Part shown: piece by piece, positions 42,901-52,983 of the stretch
Position numbering within the stretch: the stretch's first letter is position 1
How the letters are laid out: each line of letters begins with the position of its first letter
Source of the DNA: Cyrtodaria siliqua
Taxonomy: Eukaryota > Mollusca > Bivalvia > Adapedonta > Hiatellidae
DNA length: 64,000 bases
NCBI GenBank assembly: GCA_037043455.1
Contig: JAWPHD010005078.1
Span: 62,001 to 126,000 of the forward strand
Reading direction: 5' to 3'
Notes under the pieces: model-generated
The model's database searches: none
What the model was told of the DNA's origin: nothing
Seen by the model: the letters and a program-made list of their open reading frames with translations, nothing else
Program-made: the position numbers and the translations under genes

Positions 42901-45864
42901 TTTTTTCAGGTATGTTAATTGTTACTTTTTTAAATGCCTGTTTCTCTTTAAGTACTTGTCGAAGACCTTTGAAATTTCTCATACATTACCAGTTATATAT
43001 ATGTGCATTACCAGATTTAGAATTTAAGCATGGTAGATGAAAAGGCAATGTCTTAGTAATTAACATTTTTAGCTAACGTGTAAAATTAATTTAATGATAA
43101 ATGGAAGGGCAGTCTTCTGAAATAGCATTTTTGGATGATCAATATTTTCACTAAACATTGTGCAAAATTCTACAATAATGTGTTGAATATGAAATGAAGG
43201 ACTAGGATTTGTAAAAAAATATGAAAACATATTAATACTATGAAAATAATTACGACATTTAAAAGATATTATAACATTTCCATAAACAAAATGAAGAAAA
43301 TCAGTGTTATTTCTGCTAAAATAAAGGGATATGCATTCACTCATATCTGGTTTTCAGCAAGACCTTTCCGAATTCTCGTCATTTTCATGGATTATGGGCG
43401 AATAACAACAGATGGCGTACAAGAAAATATAAAAGTATAGAATTATTCAAATAATTTTTACAACGTTTTGTAACAGGACATTTTCAGAGATGCCAGTATC
43501 CAAAAGGTGTGGTAGGGGGAGGTAATTCAGGGGCATAAATAACCTGTTTTTTTTAATTTTTGTTGTGGAATGTAAGAGAGCGAACCAGTAGTACTATAAA
43601 TACACTACTTTATCTCAGTGTAATATCCAGTTCAAAGGATATATGCCTAGTGACAGAACTTTTTGAAGCACCCTCGTATATTGTTATATGCCCCAAAGAC
43701 AGCTGCTTACAGAGCCTTGTTAACCTTCATTAGCGGGGGCCGATGAGGTCTCTTGTTTATTGTTAATCCATTAACCCTTAACCCGCTAAGCACAACTATA
43801 ATAGCCTTGCGTCCATTGTAAACCCAGATCAGCCTGCGAGTAACTCAAGTCCGGCTGCTGATCAGTCATTTCCCCCAACACATCCCTTTGTCACAATGGA
43901 ATGGTCTTAATTCAAAGAAAGAACAGTCCATTATATATATGTAGCGGGTTATGGGTTAATGTTTTGCTAAAGTCTCCAATGTCTCATGCCTCACCAGAAT
44001 TGTAAGTCATAGTCTCATTTAACCTTGTGGCTACGCCCAGTAGGAAGTATGCATAGTTTTGATTTACCATATCCTTCCTCGGTGGGTTAACGACGCTGCG
44101 TTGTAAACCTTCTCGCCTCTCACTGCTGTGGTTCGAATCCCACAGGGAGCTCGACTTGTAAGTGAGGAAGTGTCAATTCTTACAGATGGTGGGAGGTGTA
44201 TTGTACTGGTTCTACCCAGGAACTGAGGAAAAGTAGGTGGTCTACCTCCACCACAAAAAAATTTGACCGTCATATATAACCTTAAATGTGTTGAAAATGA
44301 CGTAAAACACCTTATTGCATACGCATTTACAAGCTCCGTTTACTTTCAATGTAACAGGAAACGTCAATATTCGCCCATATTGACGTGTAGTAAAGTCATA
44401 TTGGGTGTGTAATGTATACTCGTACGTGATTGGTGCACTTTTCTGTTCATGTCTAAGAAAGTATATCACATGATGTAAACAATGTTGATTTCATTGTGAA
44501 AATTACCATTATGTAATGACAACATGTTTGTTTTAAATAAATGTTTTTGGTGAAAATTAAATGTTACAACTTATTTTATTCTCTCTAATTTAAAAATTTA
44601 AGAATGCGTATGCAATAAAAAGGTTATTAGAGATATATTGGGATATATGCTCTCATTCTTTTGTGCATAAATATTGCGCTCCTGAAGTCCCACAATATTA
44701 ATATGCAAAAGAACTCATGCATATATACCAATACAAATCTAATAACCTATAAATACAAACAAACAAACAAATTTATACAAAATATTTTTCACAATTACTG
44801 CCAGTTTTATTTTCCTAGATCTACTTGTGTGTGGATCACTTCTGAGCCTGGTCTGACTAATTTGTGATGACATGACCCATGAAATAAAATTTCTCATTAC
44901 ATTGCACTTGGATATAACTTTTAGGGAAGAGATATCTTATACATCTTATGTCTACATGAATAGGGAAGAGATGTCATGTACATCTATGTCTACATGAATA
45001 GGGAAGAGATGTCATATACATCTATGTCTACATGAATAGGGAAAGGATGTCATATACATCTATGTCCACATGAATAGGGAAGAGATGTCATATACATCTA
45101 TGTCCACATGAGTGCCTAATAAACTATATGTATTGATGGACAAATTCTGACTAAAGTACAGTTTATTTATCACCTGTTGTATTTGTCTGCAGGTTTTGAT
45201 GGTACGGTATACAACTACTTCACCGGTATAGAGGATGTGAAGAACCGCCGTGTGAGGTTTAAGTATATAGTTTATTTGTCACATGTTGTATTTGTCTGCA
45301 GCTATCGATGGTACGGTATACGACTACTTCACCGGTATAGAGGATGTGAAGAACCGCCGTGTGAGGTTTAAGTATATAGTTTATTTGTCACATGTTGTAT
45401 TTGTCTGCAGCTATCGATGTTACGGTATACGTCTACTTCATTGGTACAGAGGATGTGAAGAACCGCCGTGTGAGGTTTAAGTATATAGTTTATTTATCAC
45501 CTGTTGTATTTGTCTGCAGGTTTTGATGGTACGGTATACGACTACTTCACTGGTACAGAGGATGTGAAGAACCGCCGTATGAGGTTTAAGTATATAGTTT
45601 ATTTGTCACATGTTGTATTTGTCTGCAGCTATCGATGGTACGGTATATGACTACTTCACTGGTATAGAGGATGTGAAGAACCGCCGTATGAAGTTTAAGT
45701 ATATAGTTTATTTATCACATGTTGTATTTGTCTGCAGCTTTTGATGGTACGGTATACGACTACTTCACCGGTATAGAGGATGTGAAGAACCGCCGTGTGA
45801 GGTTTGTTGGCAATCCCGCAGACAGGATACAGGAGGACTACCTCAGGATACTCAGATATTTTAG
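39487..45864 (+). CDS. TRNT1: CCA tRNA nucleotidyltransferase, N-terminal three coding exons (partial)
   Basis: Exons 39487-39930, 41965-42094 and 45738-45864 join in phase and give 233 codons. The enzyme adds CCA to tRNA 3' ends in nucleus/cytosol and mitochondria. Visible class II nucleotidyltransferase motifs: GGAVRD (93-98), the metal-binding DIDFAT (107-112), HGT (138-140), DGRHAEVEF (163-171), RRDLTIN (181-187) and [10 protein letters not shown] (224-233). A 59-residue Arg/Lys/Ser-rich leader with few acidic residues precedes an internal Met60 ([11 protein letters not shown]) that aligns with the short animal form. Family members run to about 430 residues, so the neck, body and tail domains are missing; I found no exon encoding them before position 64000. 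Confidence 0.93.
40408..40671. mobile_element. Fold-back repeat with ~110-bp arms
   Basis: ATTTTCACACTCAGCTGGAT pairs with its complement at 40671. Pairing continues through GCAGGAATGTAATAAT, TATACTTACTTATATCCACC and ATAAATATGTTCAG. The loop is about 40 bp. In the first TRNT1 coding intron. Confidence 0.8.
41024..41656 (+). repeat. Direct repeat of ~185 bp flanking a dispersed-repeat fragment
   Basis: 41024-41201 and 41464-41656 share AAAACATGCGTAATTA, CATACATCAGACGGTTATTT and ATAGAATACTCCGCAGTCTG. Between them is a fragment (AGCCTCAGTATGATGTCTAG; CAGCTAGATCTTGTTA) also found at about 46480-46620. The layout could be solo flanking repeats or a segmental duplication. Confidence 0.7.
41965..42094 (+). 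CDS. TRNT1: TRNT1 second coding exon
   Basis: Acceptor TTTTCCAG, donor GTAACT, phase 0 to 1. Encodes [21 protein letters not shown] and [11 protein letters not shown], part of the head domain that contacts the incoming nucleotide. Agreement with the family is very close across the exon. Confidence 0.94.
42698..43676. mobile_element. mariner-like element, 979 bp, non-autonomous
   Basis: TA flanks CGAGGGTCATTCAATAAGTT and its close complement ending at CACCCTCG, with TTCTGTCACTA paired further in. No transposase motifs or long frame inside. In the second TRNT1 coding intron. Confidence 0.8.
43677..44059. other. Intronic stretch, dispersed-repeat remnants
   Basis: Contains GGGGGCCGATGAGGTCTCTTG, like the GGCCTCTTGTTTT at 41450, and no identifiable element ends. 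Confidence 0.4.
44078..44312 (+). mobile_element. SINE S2 with tRNA-like head
   Basis: GGTGGGTTAACGACGCTGCG and GTGGTTCGAATCCCACAGGG resemble anticodon- and T-arm portions of a tRNA. They are joined to AGCTCGACTTGTAAGTGAGG and the S2 core. Shows that S2 is tRNA-derived. Confidence 0.72.
44312..44618. repeat. Inverted repeat pair TTATTGCATACGCATT
   Basis: Exact 16-bp inverted repeat 300 bp apart, adjoining the 3' end of the S2 copy. Possible MITE; no clear target duplication. Confidence 0.5.
44925..45114 (+). repeat. 38-bp minisatellite, five copies
   Basis: GGGAAGAGATGTCATATACA followed by TCTATGTCTACATGAATA repeats five times, less than 100 bp before the 109-bp TRNT1 array. In the second TRNT1 coding intron. 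Confidence 0.9.
45160..45805 (+). repeat. Six 109-bp-spaced copies of a TRNT1 intron end plus half-exon
   Basis: Exon-start copies begin at 45193, 45302, 45411, 45520, 45629 and 45738, exactly 109 bp apart. Each carries TTGTATTTGTCTGCAG followed by about 68 bp of exon, and copies 1-5 then run from GAGGTTT directly into AAGTATATAGTTTAT of the next unit. Copies 1-5 lack the rest of the exon and a convincing donor, so they are non-coding duplicates containing intact acceptors. Confidence 0.95.
45738..45864 (+). CDS. TRNT1: TRNT1 third coding exon (sixth copy of a duplicated exon start)
   Basis: Acceptor TTTGTCTGCAG, donor GTAACT, phase 1 to 2. Encodes [17 protein letters not shown], then [18 protein letters not shown]. 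It is the only one of six exon-start copies that retains the second half and a donor. Its first base is C, giving Ala at the split codon. Copies 1 and 4 begin with G, giving the Gly usual in animal TRNT1. Confidence 0.9.
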
Positions 45865-46796
45865 GTAACTTACATTTTCCACGGCTCTGGAAATATTTGA
45901 AAATCCACTTGCCGAGGGCTAAATGAGTTAGATCCAACTAGACTTGTACTTATACCTGGATATTATCTCACATAGAGCTGTTCTGGCTCAAGCAGATTGT
46001 TTGAATGGTGTTTTACGTCATTATTAGCACATTTTAGGCCCTTTATGAAGGTCAAATTTTAACTCAACTTCGTGCTCAAGGGTGAGCTATTGTGACCACT
46101 CTTCGTCCGTCGTCCGTCTATCATCAACTTTTAGCTTGTTTACCCGATTATTATTATTATTATTTGAATGATTATTATTATCATTGTTATTTTATATTTT
46201 TTTAAACGCCGCGTTACTTAGCAGGAAGCATTGGTATGATGTCTATATTGTGGGTTTTTTTCGGGTTGTTGATTTTTGACGGAGTTATGGCCTCTTGACA
46301 TGTTTTACTTTAAATTTTTTGTCAGCGCTACTCTTCATAAACGCCTTGTTGGATTTCAACGAAACTTGGCACGAAGCATCGATAACATGTCTAGTTATGC
46401 ATTTGCGTTGATTTTTGAAGGAGTTATGGCCCTTTGACATTTTTACTACTCCTAAGCGCCTTGTTGAATTTCTACGAAATTTGCCAGGAAGCATCAGTAT
46501 GATGTCTAGTTGTGCATATAAGTTCGAAAACCAGCTAGATCTTGTTAGTAACTACAGAGTTATGACTCTTGATTTATTAAAAAGCTGTATTGTATTTTCC
46601 TTTATTAAATCTGTAGCTACTTCATTTTTTATCTGATCTTTACCAAATTTGTTTAGAATGTTAATATCAATAAAAGCTTAAACAAGATTCATATTCATCC
46701 ACATATCCATATACACCCCAACCCAAGTAGAGCTGTTCTGCAAATGTGCTTCACTTCAAAGGGTCATTAACATTTTCAATTTCACAGTTATTGCAT
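45865..46796. repeat. Dispersed-repeat debris after the TRNT1 exon
   Basis: TGAGCTATTGTGACCACTCT and CGTCCGTCGTCCGTC near 46085, an (ATT)n run at 46140-46160, and two diverged copies of CGCCTTGTTGGATTTCAACG...AAGCATC at about 46335 and 46450. The next TRNT1 exon should start with one base completing Arg234, but I find none here. Confidence 0.55.
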
Positions 46797-46800
46797 TTAA

Positions 46801-47698
46801 GGGTGGCCACTGCTGAGGTTTTGGATTTTTGCACTTCCGGAAATTTACATTTGTTATATTTCAAAAATTATAATAAAACTGGAAAAAATAATTATGCAGT
46901 AACAAACTAATGCCCAATAGGGATATTTTAGTGCAATATTTTGACCTCACATTTTGTGCCCAAAATTGACAATTTTTAACATAAGCCGAAATGGGGGGTA
47001 GGGGTACAAAAGATGGTGTTTCTCAAAAACCGTTTAAGATATTCACTTAATTTAAACTTTATTACAAAGACATGTGTTAGGATATACAGAGACAGCAATA
47101 AAAAGTATTGTTCCTATTATTTGTTACAGACCTATGCCGTTATATGTCAGAGCTCGTCGAAATCTAAAAAAGCACATTTTTTTCTCAGTTTTTATTGAAT
47201 ATCTTTCTCATATGCACACTGACCCCCAATTTTTATTTTTTCATTCTAAAACTCAGGGCTTGTATATATTGTAGACAAAATATCTCAAAAAGTTTACTGT
47301 TCCTTTATCATGAAAAATTGATTGATCACAAATTTAAAAATGCAATTTATAGTAAACTGGTCGGGGTAATGATAAGGGATGTAATAATTTTTCAGGTAAA
47401 AATACCACAACCCTTAATTTTTCGTCCTAAAGTATGAACTATTACATTAAAAAAGACGGAAAATCGATACCTGTTCTGCAAACCACACTACACACATATA
47501 AGTTGCCATACACAATTTGCAGCTGATTCAGAATTTAGAGAGTGTATTACTAAAGATTAATTTTACGAAAAAGTTAATTCACCGACCCATCAATATTTTT
47601 CCAAAAACTAACTAGTAATATGTTAGTCTTCATAAACAACAGGGAAATTAAAAATTCTTACTGTTCTGATATTCACCAGAGGGCACCCTTAAGTTCAT
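46801..47698. mobile_element. TTAA-flanked element, 898 bp
   Basis: TTAA at 46797-46800 and 47699-47702. The ends GGGTGGCC and GGGCACCC are imperfectly inverted. No transposase. piggyBac/Kolobok-type target site, family otherwise unlike K1-K3. Confidence 0.5.
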
Positions 47699-47892
47699 TT
47701 TGCATGATTTAAATACATTAGAGCTTTCAAACTTGGATCTAAGTTTTATATTGGATAGTACATCTCATTCATTTGCAAATAACTCAGTTTTATGTTTTTG
47801 TCTTCATTCCTCTTGTCATTAAGTGGCTTTAATATGCCATTATCTTATTTGCAAATTCACCAGATAACTTAAAAAAAAAATTACTTCTATTG

Positions 47893-48025
47893 TACGACTA
47901 CTGCGAAAGGTGGAAACTTTGAGTTAACACGGATAAAACAACAGTAATAATATTCAGAAAAGGTGGGATTTTACCAAGAAATTTAAACTTTCATTACGAT
48001 GGTAAACCCATAGATCATCACGTTA
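47893..48025 (+). pseudogene. LINE reverse-transcriptase fragment
   Basis: The plus frame reads YCERWKL, stop, VNTDKTTVIIFRKGG and LPRNLNFHYDGKPID. This matches the segment after the catalytic box of non-LTR retrotransposon reverse transcriptases (YC..W.L.VN..KT..+IF.+GG). One in-frame TGA replaces the residue before VN. Only about 43 codons remain. Probably a 5'- and 3'-truncated insertion. Confidence 0.72.
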
Positions 48026-48336
48026 TCGTATGTTAATTCCGTTAGCTAAGCCAATTTAAGGGAAACAACTCATTTGAGGAACTACTTTCAAGGGAAGTCA
48101 CTCGTCCCACGACGTTAAGTGAGCGAGATGCTGCGATTGAGCACGCACCTGTTGGCTCGAGTATTTTATCGAATAGACATGTACTTATTATTAGCCATAT
48201 TTGAGGAAGAATTATTGCTTGACAATTTAAATATATTTACCACCGCTTTCGGTGCCTATTTATGAACTCACTAGTTATATTATTTGCCATAAACTGTTTT
48301 TCAACGCTCGAAGATTCGTTTCTTTGTCACGTGTAC

Positions 48337-48502
48337 TAGTCTCATTTATTTGACGTCTTTGGTAGCGCATAAAATACACGTCTACGAACGGCAAGAGGAT
48401 TTTTGATATGTGCCATCCTCCGTCTAACGTTAGGGTGCATCTATAAACGTCCGTATGTAAAAAAAAAAAAAAAGCACCAAAGACGTCAAATAAATGAGAC
48501 TA
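48337..48502. repeat. Inverted repeat with 27-bp arms
   Basis: TAGTCTCATTTATTTGACGT and its exact complement lie 166 bp apart end to end. Small MITE or fold-back. Confidence 0.65.
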
Positions 48503-48588
48503 CCATCAAACTACGACAAGGATTTGTTCAAAGATTCACTGCAGTGCCTTTTAAATGTGAATCCTTTTTTAAAAGACAAGCTAAAAGT

Positions 48589-48693
48589 CTGTCGATTCTA
48601 GATTGACAGCAGCAACAGGTGTGCACACCAGATGTCGTGCTTGTCGATTCTAGATTGACAGCAGCAACAGGTGTGCACACCAGATGTCGTGCG
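48589..48693 (+). repeat. 53-bp tandem duplication
   Basis: TGTCGATTCTAGATTGACAG followed by CAGCAACAGGTGTGCACACC occurs twice without change. Confidence 0.9.
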
Positions 48694-48789
48694 TTCAATC
48701 AAGGCCTGGTAATACTGAATACTTTATAAAAATGATAGTAGCTCCTTTGCTTCAAATGCTCTGCATATAAAGAGAATTTCCAGTTGTTG

Positions 48790-49000
48790 TTTTTTGTTTG
48801 TATGGTGTTTTACGTCATTTTCAACACGTAAGGTTATTTATGACGGTCAATTTTTTTGTGGTGGAGGCAGACCACCCACTTTTCCTGGGTAGAACCAGTA
48901 CTGTTCACCTCCCGCCATCAGTAAGAATCGACACTTCCTCACTTATAAGTCGAGTTCCCAGTAGGATTCGAACCCGCAGCGGTGAGAGAGAGAATTTCTA
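48790..49000 (-). mobile_element. SINE S2 with tRNA-like head
   Basis: The complement shows the complete S2 body (GGTCTGCCTCCACCACAAAA, TACGGATGGCGG-type core altered to CTGATGGCGGGAGG) and a GGGTTCGAATCCTACTGGGA-like T arm at the right. Confidence 0.75.
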
Positions 49001-49429
49001 GGACTGGTCAGCCCAGTTTTGGTATAATGTGACTGGATGGGGCTTCATGTAATTTTCTACGGTATGGAGTTCCAATGTTACAGCACTATAAAGCTCACGA
49101 CTAGAAGTAAGAAACCGTCCTGATCTGATAACATCATTATGTTATTTAGAGACGCACAAGAGAGCAGGGTCAAATCACGCGTACCATTTTACATTCAAAT
49201 GTTTTTTATGGTTCTTAATGGAGGATAGACTACACTTCTTTACGTAAAATAAGTCCCGTGAAGTGGCAAAGGAAGGGTATCTTTCGCAAGATATTTATAA
49301 TAACCCGTAGAACTATCACTACATGATGAATACCATTTACTGTTTTAATTTCTATATAACATGTATCTTGAACGCAATGCCTATGTACACATACATGTAT
49401 AGATGCAGTCTTCGATTTAAATTTTCAAA

Positions 49430-49552
49430 GTCATTAGCCTAAATTCTTATATACTCACTGAAGACGAGAATTTTTATTTAGCCCGACTACATAAATTTCC
49501 GAATTTTCACTTGTCTGAATGACAGTTTACTAGCCTCGGGCTTTGGGCAAGT
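49430..49552 (-). repeat. GGGCTAG-family repeat, copy 1
   Basis: The complement contains GGGCTAGTAAACTGTCATTC-like sequence and TATATAAGAATTTAGGCTA. Two better copies lie at 57115-57250 and 61757-61905, and a fragment at about 29650. Family type unknown. Confidence 0.55.
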
Positions 49553-49555
49553 GGG

Positions 49556-49775
49556 TTAATTTGAATTGAATTGAATGTTGTTTAACGGCTCATCAACACA
49601 GTATAGGTTATTTAGAGCCGCCCCAGAGAGAGGGGAAGGATACATAGAAATCCGGGAACCTGCCCTACTCTTATTAATGAATAGATTCCTACGGTTCTTT
49701 ACATGCTAGGAGGGAAGACCGATACACGGGACCGCCCGGTTTACGTCCCCATCCGACGGACGAGGCTAAGGGAAG
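49556..49775 (-). mobile_element. SINE S1, 5'-truncated
   Basis: The 3' end ATGTTGTTTAACGGCTCATC, the GAGAGAGGGGAAGGATACAT block and CCGCCCGGTTTACGTCCCC match the complete copy at 35485-35808. The tRNA head is missing. Confidence 0.85.
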
Positions 49776-50384
49776 CCAAGGGTTAATTTGAAGACTATAG
49801 ATGTAAGAAGTTTTAATTCATTCTGTCAACTCATACACAAAACAATTAGTGGGGGCACAACTAAGTCATACTGAGTTCCAGAAAACATGTTAAAGTTCAA
49901 TGAATTGTGCAATGCAGTGTCTGAGAAACAAGCTTTTATGAAATGCAAGTGTGAAAATATTGAACGACACAACAAAGTGTAACCTATACGGCCCCCATCC
50001 CCCATAAACAGACATGTCAATATCACGGGATCCTGGGCAACAGGTTGGATAATTCGATACTGACTGAACATGCCATTACAACTCATTTTCACAATAATAA
50101 ACATATACACTATATACTAGTAATTAAAAAGAACTACAAACAAATAATCCACTGAACATGATTTTATTTGTATCCATTATTAATGTTAATATAAGCTACA
50201 TGTGTTACTATGTTATTTTTCTGAAACAGCATGTATCATAAAGGGACAAACGGCAATCTTGATTTTTAAACATGTACATGCAGTGGTATGTGTCGTCTAC
50301 ACTTTTGGAATATATATGAAAATCATGGTTTAAAATATATTTTTGAGAACTACTAATCTAGTCCAGTATTTGAAACACTAATAT

Positions 50385-50650
50385 TAATTGAATTGAATTG
50401 GGTTTTAAGGCGCACCAACACGTTAAAACCTTTAAGGTTATGATGCCTAACAGGAATGAACATGCCAGGCTCATCCTCCATTTACATCAAGATAAAATAT
50501 GGAGAATGGGCCTAGAACCTTCTTAACTGCAGAGTTGCTGCAAATTTTATAGTAGACACTCCATTTGTGATGGAGCCACATTACCATATGCGGTGACCGT
50601 GTCACGAGTCCTACTCCGCTGCATGTGACACTGTGTTTGTGAGATTGCAG
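50385..50650 (-). repeat. Dispersed retroposon-like repeat, family S6
   Basis: Begins AATTGAATTGGGTTTTAAGG (tail side) and contains GAACATGCCAGGCTCATCC and CCATTTACATCAAGAT, shared inverted with 57805-57900 and 10825-10905. The remainder to about 50650 carries GTGATGGAGCCACATTACC and is not seen elsewhere here. Confidence 0.5.
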
Positions 50651-50780
50651 TGGTTGTATTCTTAAAGAATAAAAATATTTATATAGTCCAGTTTCCTCAT
50701 ATAAAATTAATATTCTTGATTTACTACTGAGCATGCTACAGCTTTAAAGTGGAGATTTTATTGCATAACAATATTTCTTA

Positions 50781-50965
50781 CAAATGGCAGGAGGTATACA
50801 GTACTGGTTCTAAATGGCAGGAGGTATACAGTACTGGTTCTAAATGGCAGGAGGTATACAGTACTGATTTTACCCAGGAATAATGGGGCGGTCTGCCAGT
50901 CTACGCGAAAACATTTTCAAGTCCACATGACATTCGGTTAAAAGTCAAGATAAAACGCCATAAAA
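50781..50965 (+). mobile_element. SINE S2 fragment with 30-bp triplication
   Basis: AAATGGCAGGAGGTATACAG followed by TACTGGTTCT occurs three times at 30-bp spacing, then the S2 body continues (ACCCAGGAATAATGGGGCGG). Confidence 0.7.
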
Positions 50966-51466
50966 TGCTTGGTCAATTGTACACAGACAAGGCCATCCTT
51001 AAAAAAAGGTTGATTTACTTTGCTATTTTATGTACATTTTTTTTTTTAGGATCGCGCCGCAAAGCACATCAAAAACCATACTGGGTCCCACAAAATAAAC
51101 CATCCAAAAATAGGCGTGCATTCACAGTGTTATTTAGCAGCTTGCATTTACGAATAAACGTTCGTTCTCTTTTAATTTTACTGTAAAGTGTTCTGATGAC
51201 ATATAGACTGACTTGTAATTAATGAACTAAAGGCAGAAAAAGATTATACATGTGCAATAATTCATAGAAAAATAAGAATATGAAAAGGAAATCAAATGTT
51301 AGAAACTTAATATTGAAAGTGATCTTTCTTCTTCAGTTCAATGCGACAAATTCGTGTGACCTCTCATGTCAGTACGAAAGCAGAAATGCATATTTAAATC
51401 GTCCAAAAAATGTGTAAATTCAAACTGACCAATTTTAATCAAGGAAACACTTATCAACAAATATGG

Positions 51467-51572
51467 CTTGAATTGAATGATGTTTAACGGCTCATCAACA
51501 CAGTATAGGTTATTTAGAGCCGCCCCAGAGAGAGGGGAAGGATACATAGGAATCCGGGAACCTGCCCTAAAC
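51467..51572 (-). mobile_element. SINE S1, 3' fragment
   Basis: GAATGATGTTTAACGGCTCA through AACCTGCCCTA, nearly identical to the 49556 copy and ending abruptly. Confidence 0.8.
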
Positions 51573-52274
51573 ACGGCTTTAAATTACAAGCAATAAAACG
51601 TTATTTATTTTATGTTTTAGATTATAAAAATGGCCTGACACTTGGGCTGACTAAGGGGTATTTTCCGCCATGTCCGATGGACAGAAGTTTTTTGCTGAGA
51701 CTGGGCTGTCGCTACCAAAAGCCTTAATTATTTATTTTTAAACATAGACTCATAAACGGCCTAACATGTGCTAAAATGACACAAAACCCACAGTTCCAAC
51801 AATCCACTGAATAACGAAAAATATTTAATGATTGCACTATGTTCCTTTAAGATATATTTTTTTTACTTTAATATAATATGAATTTATGTTCAATATATTA
51901 TGCTTTAATTATGGACTTTAAATCTGCTTTCATATCATTAAATACAATTTAATAATACATTGCAAGAATGCAAAAACAATTTCCTTTAAACTATTCCCAT
52001 TTTGATTTGCAAATATAAAAGTTACATACTGTACATGTAGAACAAGAAGCACCGCCCGTCTGTGCAGACACTCAACTTTCGAGGCCTTGTCTATTTATTG
52101 GGAAACTCAGATGAAAGGCATAATTCTACTTAATTGCTGAACAGAATTATGGGACTTGTATCTGAGTTCTTCAAATGAAAATGTAGTGTCATTGAATTTT
52201 TTCAGGGGATTTTAGGATATAATGAAAACATTTAATTTAAAAGACTAAGTTGACATTATTCATAATTTTTCATT
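51573..52274. other. Stretch without recognised features
   Basis: AT-rich; nothing supportable beyond short T- and A-runs. Confidence 0.4.
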
Positions 52275-52650
52275 GCAGAGATGTTGAGATTTTATCTTAT
52301 TTTCAGTAGGTGATCAAATTTGTGTTACTTGGTTTTTATCCTTAGGTTCTATAGTAAAATAAAAATATTTGACCAAGTAAAAAGATGATAATTTTCAAGG
52401 TTTTGATTTTGAAAGATATGTATGTTGAATCAGTTTGCATGAATGTGCATGAAATATGCAGGGTTTTGAAAGAATCACATTGTAGATACCTTAATTTTAA
52501 AAGTAAACTTGGTTGAACATCAAGGATAAAGACCGAGTTTATCACCTACCAGACCTACCTAATTACCTACCAGAATGAATTAGGTAGATCTTATTTCTGG
52601 TCACTGATTGGTCAGTTTTATTGATGATGCTCTATCAAAATTATGAATAA
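52275..52650 (+). repeat. Dispersed repeat R, copy R2
   Basis: Contains TTTTCAGTAGGTGATCAAAT, TTATCCTTAGGTTCTATAGT, AATATGCAGGGTTTTGAAAG and TTGGTTGAACATCAAGGATA, matching R3 at 56400-56765 and, inverted, R1 at 22605. It carries the uninterrupted site for the transposon nested in R1. Confidence 0.8.
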
Positions 52651-52983
52651 ACAAAACTTTTACCAATTGTGTGTACATGTATGTATAAAAGGGGCCATAA
52701 TTTTGTTAAAATAAAAGCAAGAGGTCTAGATCCTGGCTCTATGATGTTGTCTAATGATGCCTAATACAGAGTACGTGTTTAAAAAATTATATAAAATAGT
52801 TTTCGAGATAAAAGCTTACATACAAAACTTTAACCAAATTGTCCAAGTATAAACTCATAAAAGGGGCCATAACATTAAAATAAAAGCATGAGTTATAGAA
52901 CCTGTCTCTATGATGTCGTTAGTTAGACAACATCATATACATGTATAAAGTTTCAATCCATTATGTAAAGTAGTTTCGGAGAT

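Noticed and set aside
45177..45480. Separate small genes in the 109-bp array
   Set aside because: The frames are read-throughs of duplicated TRNT1 half-exons and end in stops.
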